DNA of 64,000 bases from Hofstenia miamia (lineage: Eukaryota > Xenacoelomorpha > Acoela > Hofsteniidae), in assembly GCA_900660155.1 (NCBI GenBank), contig CABFPE010000019.1, positions 1,411,036 through 1,475,035 on the forward strand, given 5' to 3'. This document shows, in pieces, positions 62,100 to 64,000 of this stretch. Under the pieces are notes generated by a model. The model did no database searches and was not told the DNA's origin. It was given only the letters and a program-made list of their open reading frames with translations. Numbering within the stretch: position 1 is the stretch's first letter; the number at the start of each line of letters is the position of its first letter. Made by a program: the position numbers and the translations under genes.

Positions 62100-64000
62100 T
62101 ATTTTTTGCTAATTATGTTAAACAATTTATGCAAAACGTGTCGTAAAGACATACATGACGAAGTCTTCAATAAATGTCACTCTTGTTTAAGTGTTTTTCA
62201 CTCCACTAAGTTATACGTTGGTTTCCCACAAGGTCATCTGGATTTTTACAAAAATTCCAGAGCCACTTCATTACTTTTTGCAATGAATGTGTTCAAAAAG
62301 ATGTCAAGAATAGTTTTCAAGAATTATCATTTACTGATAATTCTGATGTTTCTGCTACTCTCAGAAGCTTAGAAAAAGTGTTTTACCTCTAGAAGAAAAA
62401 ATTTTTAAATTTAGTAATGATGTTGCTTCCAAGCAAACTATGTTGCAAACTCAAGTTACGGATTTTAAAGATGATTGGAAAAATTATCGCTCAATCAATA
62501 AATCAGAAACAAAAAGTTTTCTTAAATAGGATGGAATCAGAGTAAGAGGAATTGCAGAACCAACAGGCACAGTATAAGAGAAAATGATGTCAGATTTCAA
62601 TTCTGTTGGGAGAATACTTGAACATCTTAAAGTAAATACCAAGGTAATTGATGTAAGACGAATGGGAAAACTAAAGGAGGAAAGTCTATTACCTAGACCT
62701 ATAATATTCAACGTAGGTAACCCATAGCAAAAGCGTTTGATATTGAATTCTCATTACAAATGAAAATTTTTTGTGAATTCAATATATATGTTTCAAAAGA
62801 GCTATTACCTGAAGAAGTTATTAAGGAAAGCACAATTTTGGCAAAATGTCGACGCTTAATTGAAAATGGGATTCCAAAATCGGAACTACAAATTCGTAAT
62901 CTTGAATTATTTCAATTTATTGACGATTGTTGTAACCAGATATGACTAGAAAAGTTGCCAAAGATCATGCTTATAAATGAAAGGCGTTAAAAACTGGTAA
63001 GGCAATTATGGATTTGTCATTAGATATTACAGTCAATAATGTTATGATATGCTGTGTAACAGAAACTTGGCTTCTGCCAAACTTCGAATCATGAAGTTTT
63101 CAATTACCTGGATTTCATTTGCTCAGACATGATCGTTCATCATCTAACTCCAATAAAATCATGGAGGTGGTGTGGCAATATTTCACTGTAAAAGTATCCC
63201 TCTCTCAAGACTTGATGTCAATGATTCTGAAAAGTTTGAACAATGCTTCGATTATATTTTTCAAATCGAAGATGTCGATGAAGCTGTTGATACATTTATC
63301 CAACTCATCTATTTATATAATTTTTTTTTCTGTCCTTTACAAAAAGTGAGATGTTCCCAAAAGGACCCAATGTACATAACACCACTGGTAAAAAAACTCT
63401 TTCGCAAAAGGTACTCACTACAAAAATCAAGAAAAACTCAAAGAGCTGCTCAAATTCAATCACAAATCAATATTCTTATTCAAGACAACCTAACGAATAC
63501 TAGAGGTAAAATGGGAACTGCATCTTGGTGGAAAATGATTAATAATGATTGTGTTAAAACAAATCTGACTTATAAAATTACGCTTAATGTTAATGTAATT
63601 AATATATTTTATACTGACATTTCAACAACGGATAGCTATGTTCAACCTGAAACAATCCCTTGGTTTACACCAAGTCTAATATTCACTATTGAATATGAAA
63701 AAATCGTCACCTGGATTTGATAACATACCGAATTGGGTTTTCGTACAAAATGCTCAAAATTTGTCCGTACCAATTCACTATTTATATAATTTGTGCATCC
63801 CAAGAGGAATTTACCCAAATTCACTTAAGCTTTCTATGATTCGACCTATATCAAAGAAAAGAAGTCAGTGGCCCTAGTGATTTGCGTCCTATATCCATCA
63901 CACCTCTTCTATCAAGAAACTTCGAAAGATTAATTTATGAATCATTTTTGAAGTGGCCATGTGAAAAATGGCTTAACAAAAACCAGTTTGCCTTTAGATC
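62100..64000 (+). mobile_element. LINE, 5' half: ORF1, endonuclease and start of RT, cut by the window
   Basis: Four recognisable modules in order. (1) A PHD-type zinc finger from 62115, CKTC, CHSC, FH, then FCNEC one frame over. (2) An ORF1 core with GIRVRGIAEPTGT, VIDVRRMGKLK, PRPIIFNV and YVSKELLPEEV. (3) The beginning of an endonuclease, CVTETWLLPNFES and LPGFHLLRHDR, with most of its second half missing, followed by DVDEAVDTFIQLI and a PLVKKLFRKRYSLQKSRKTQ linker. (4) RT start, KKSSPGFDNIPNWV, PNSLKLSMIRPISKK and DLRPISITPLL, running to the window end. The layout fits CR1/Jockey-like LINEs with a PHD finger in ORF1. Several stops and frameshifts and the endonuclease deletion show it is dead. 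Confidence 0.85.
62115..62943 (+). pseudogene. LINE ORF1 remnant with PHD finger
   Basis: The start MLNNLCKTCRKD opens a Cys4-His-Cys3-like finger whose last Cys pair (FCNEC) is reached only after a frame change near 62240. Stop codons follow near 62390, 62529 and 62575, and again near 62726. The RNA-binding-like core (RILEHLKV, RRMGK, RPIIFNV) lies at 62610-62720, and the C-terminal part, KELLPEEVIKESTILAKCRR, ends at a stop at 62943. In intact relatives this protein binds element RNA. This copy cannot make it whole. Confidence 0.7.

Overview
This is an AT-rich animal (metazoan) window. There are no operons or long uninterrupted genes. Coding signal is a few short exons with GT-AG splice sites, separated by introns of up to about 26 kb. 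The rest is AT-rich intron or intergenic DNA with (TA)n tracts and many decayed transposable elements. The mix (hAT-like, piggyBac, Tc1-like, Penelope-like and PHD-finger/CR1-Jockey-like LINE elements) suits an invertebrate, but nothing here fixes the phylum.

Host gene: four exons on the + strand (17210-17266, 43278-43354, 44480-44597, 59261-59700) have good splice sites and are phase-compatible in only one reading. They encode about 230 residues of polar, Ser/Pro/Arg-rich, probably disordered C-terminal protein ending in Thr-Ser-Ile-Ile and a stop. The 5' part lies upstream of the window and I do not recognise the protein. A possible further exon (54428-54518) does not fit the phase and may be an alternative exon or false.

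Layout: 1-410 is the 3' end of a Penelope-like retroelement. 410-17209 is non-coding and holds a small MITE (971-1125) and a Tc1-like relic (14669-15190). The first intron (17267-43277) holds a small hAT-like MITE (24556-24821), a TIR-bounded element carrying a 78-bp tandem array (30538-31493), a 1.67-kb non-autonomous hAT-like element (32401-34071), a deleted piggyBac element (34322-35436) and a hAT-like MITE (37005-37332). The third intron (44598-59260) holds a 2.5-kb hAT-like transposon with a decayed transposase (47411-49935), a foldback element (52868-53198), a hAT-like MITE (54160-54374), a MITE inserted in another repeat (57068-57511) and a long-TIR MITE (57656-57847). After the host gene, 60430-61260 and 62100-64000 hold two LINE fragments in the same orientation.

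The strongest result is a set of elements whose ends can be fixed to the base by target-site duplications: five with exact 8-bp TSDs, one with TTAA and one with TTA. One of them links a transposase family I cannot name to defined hAT-like ends. I saw no LTR or other virus-like element, no tRNA or rRNA gene and no CRISPR array. Single N bases (6696, 14636, 15191, 30965, 48875) all lie at repeats, and two have the same sequence on both sides, so the local structure there may be an assembly artefact.
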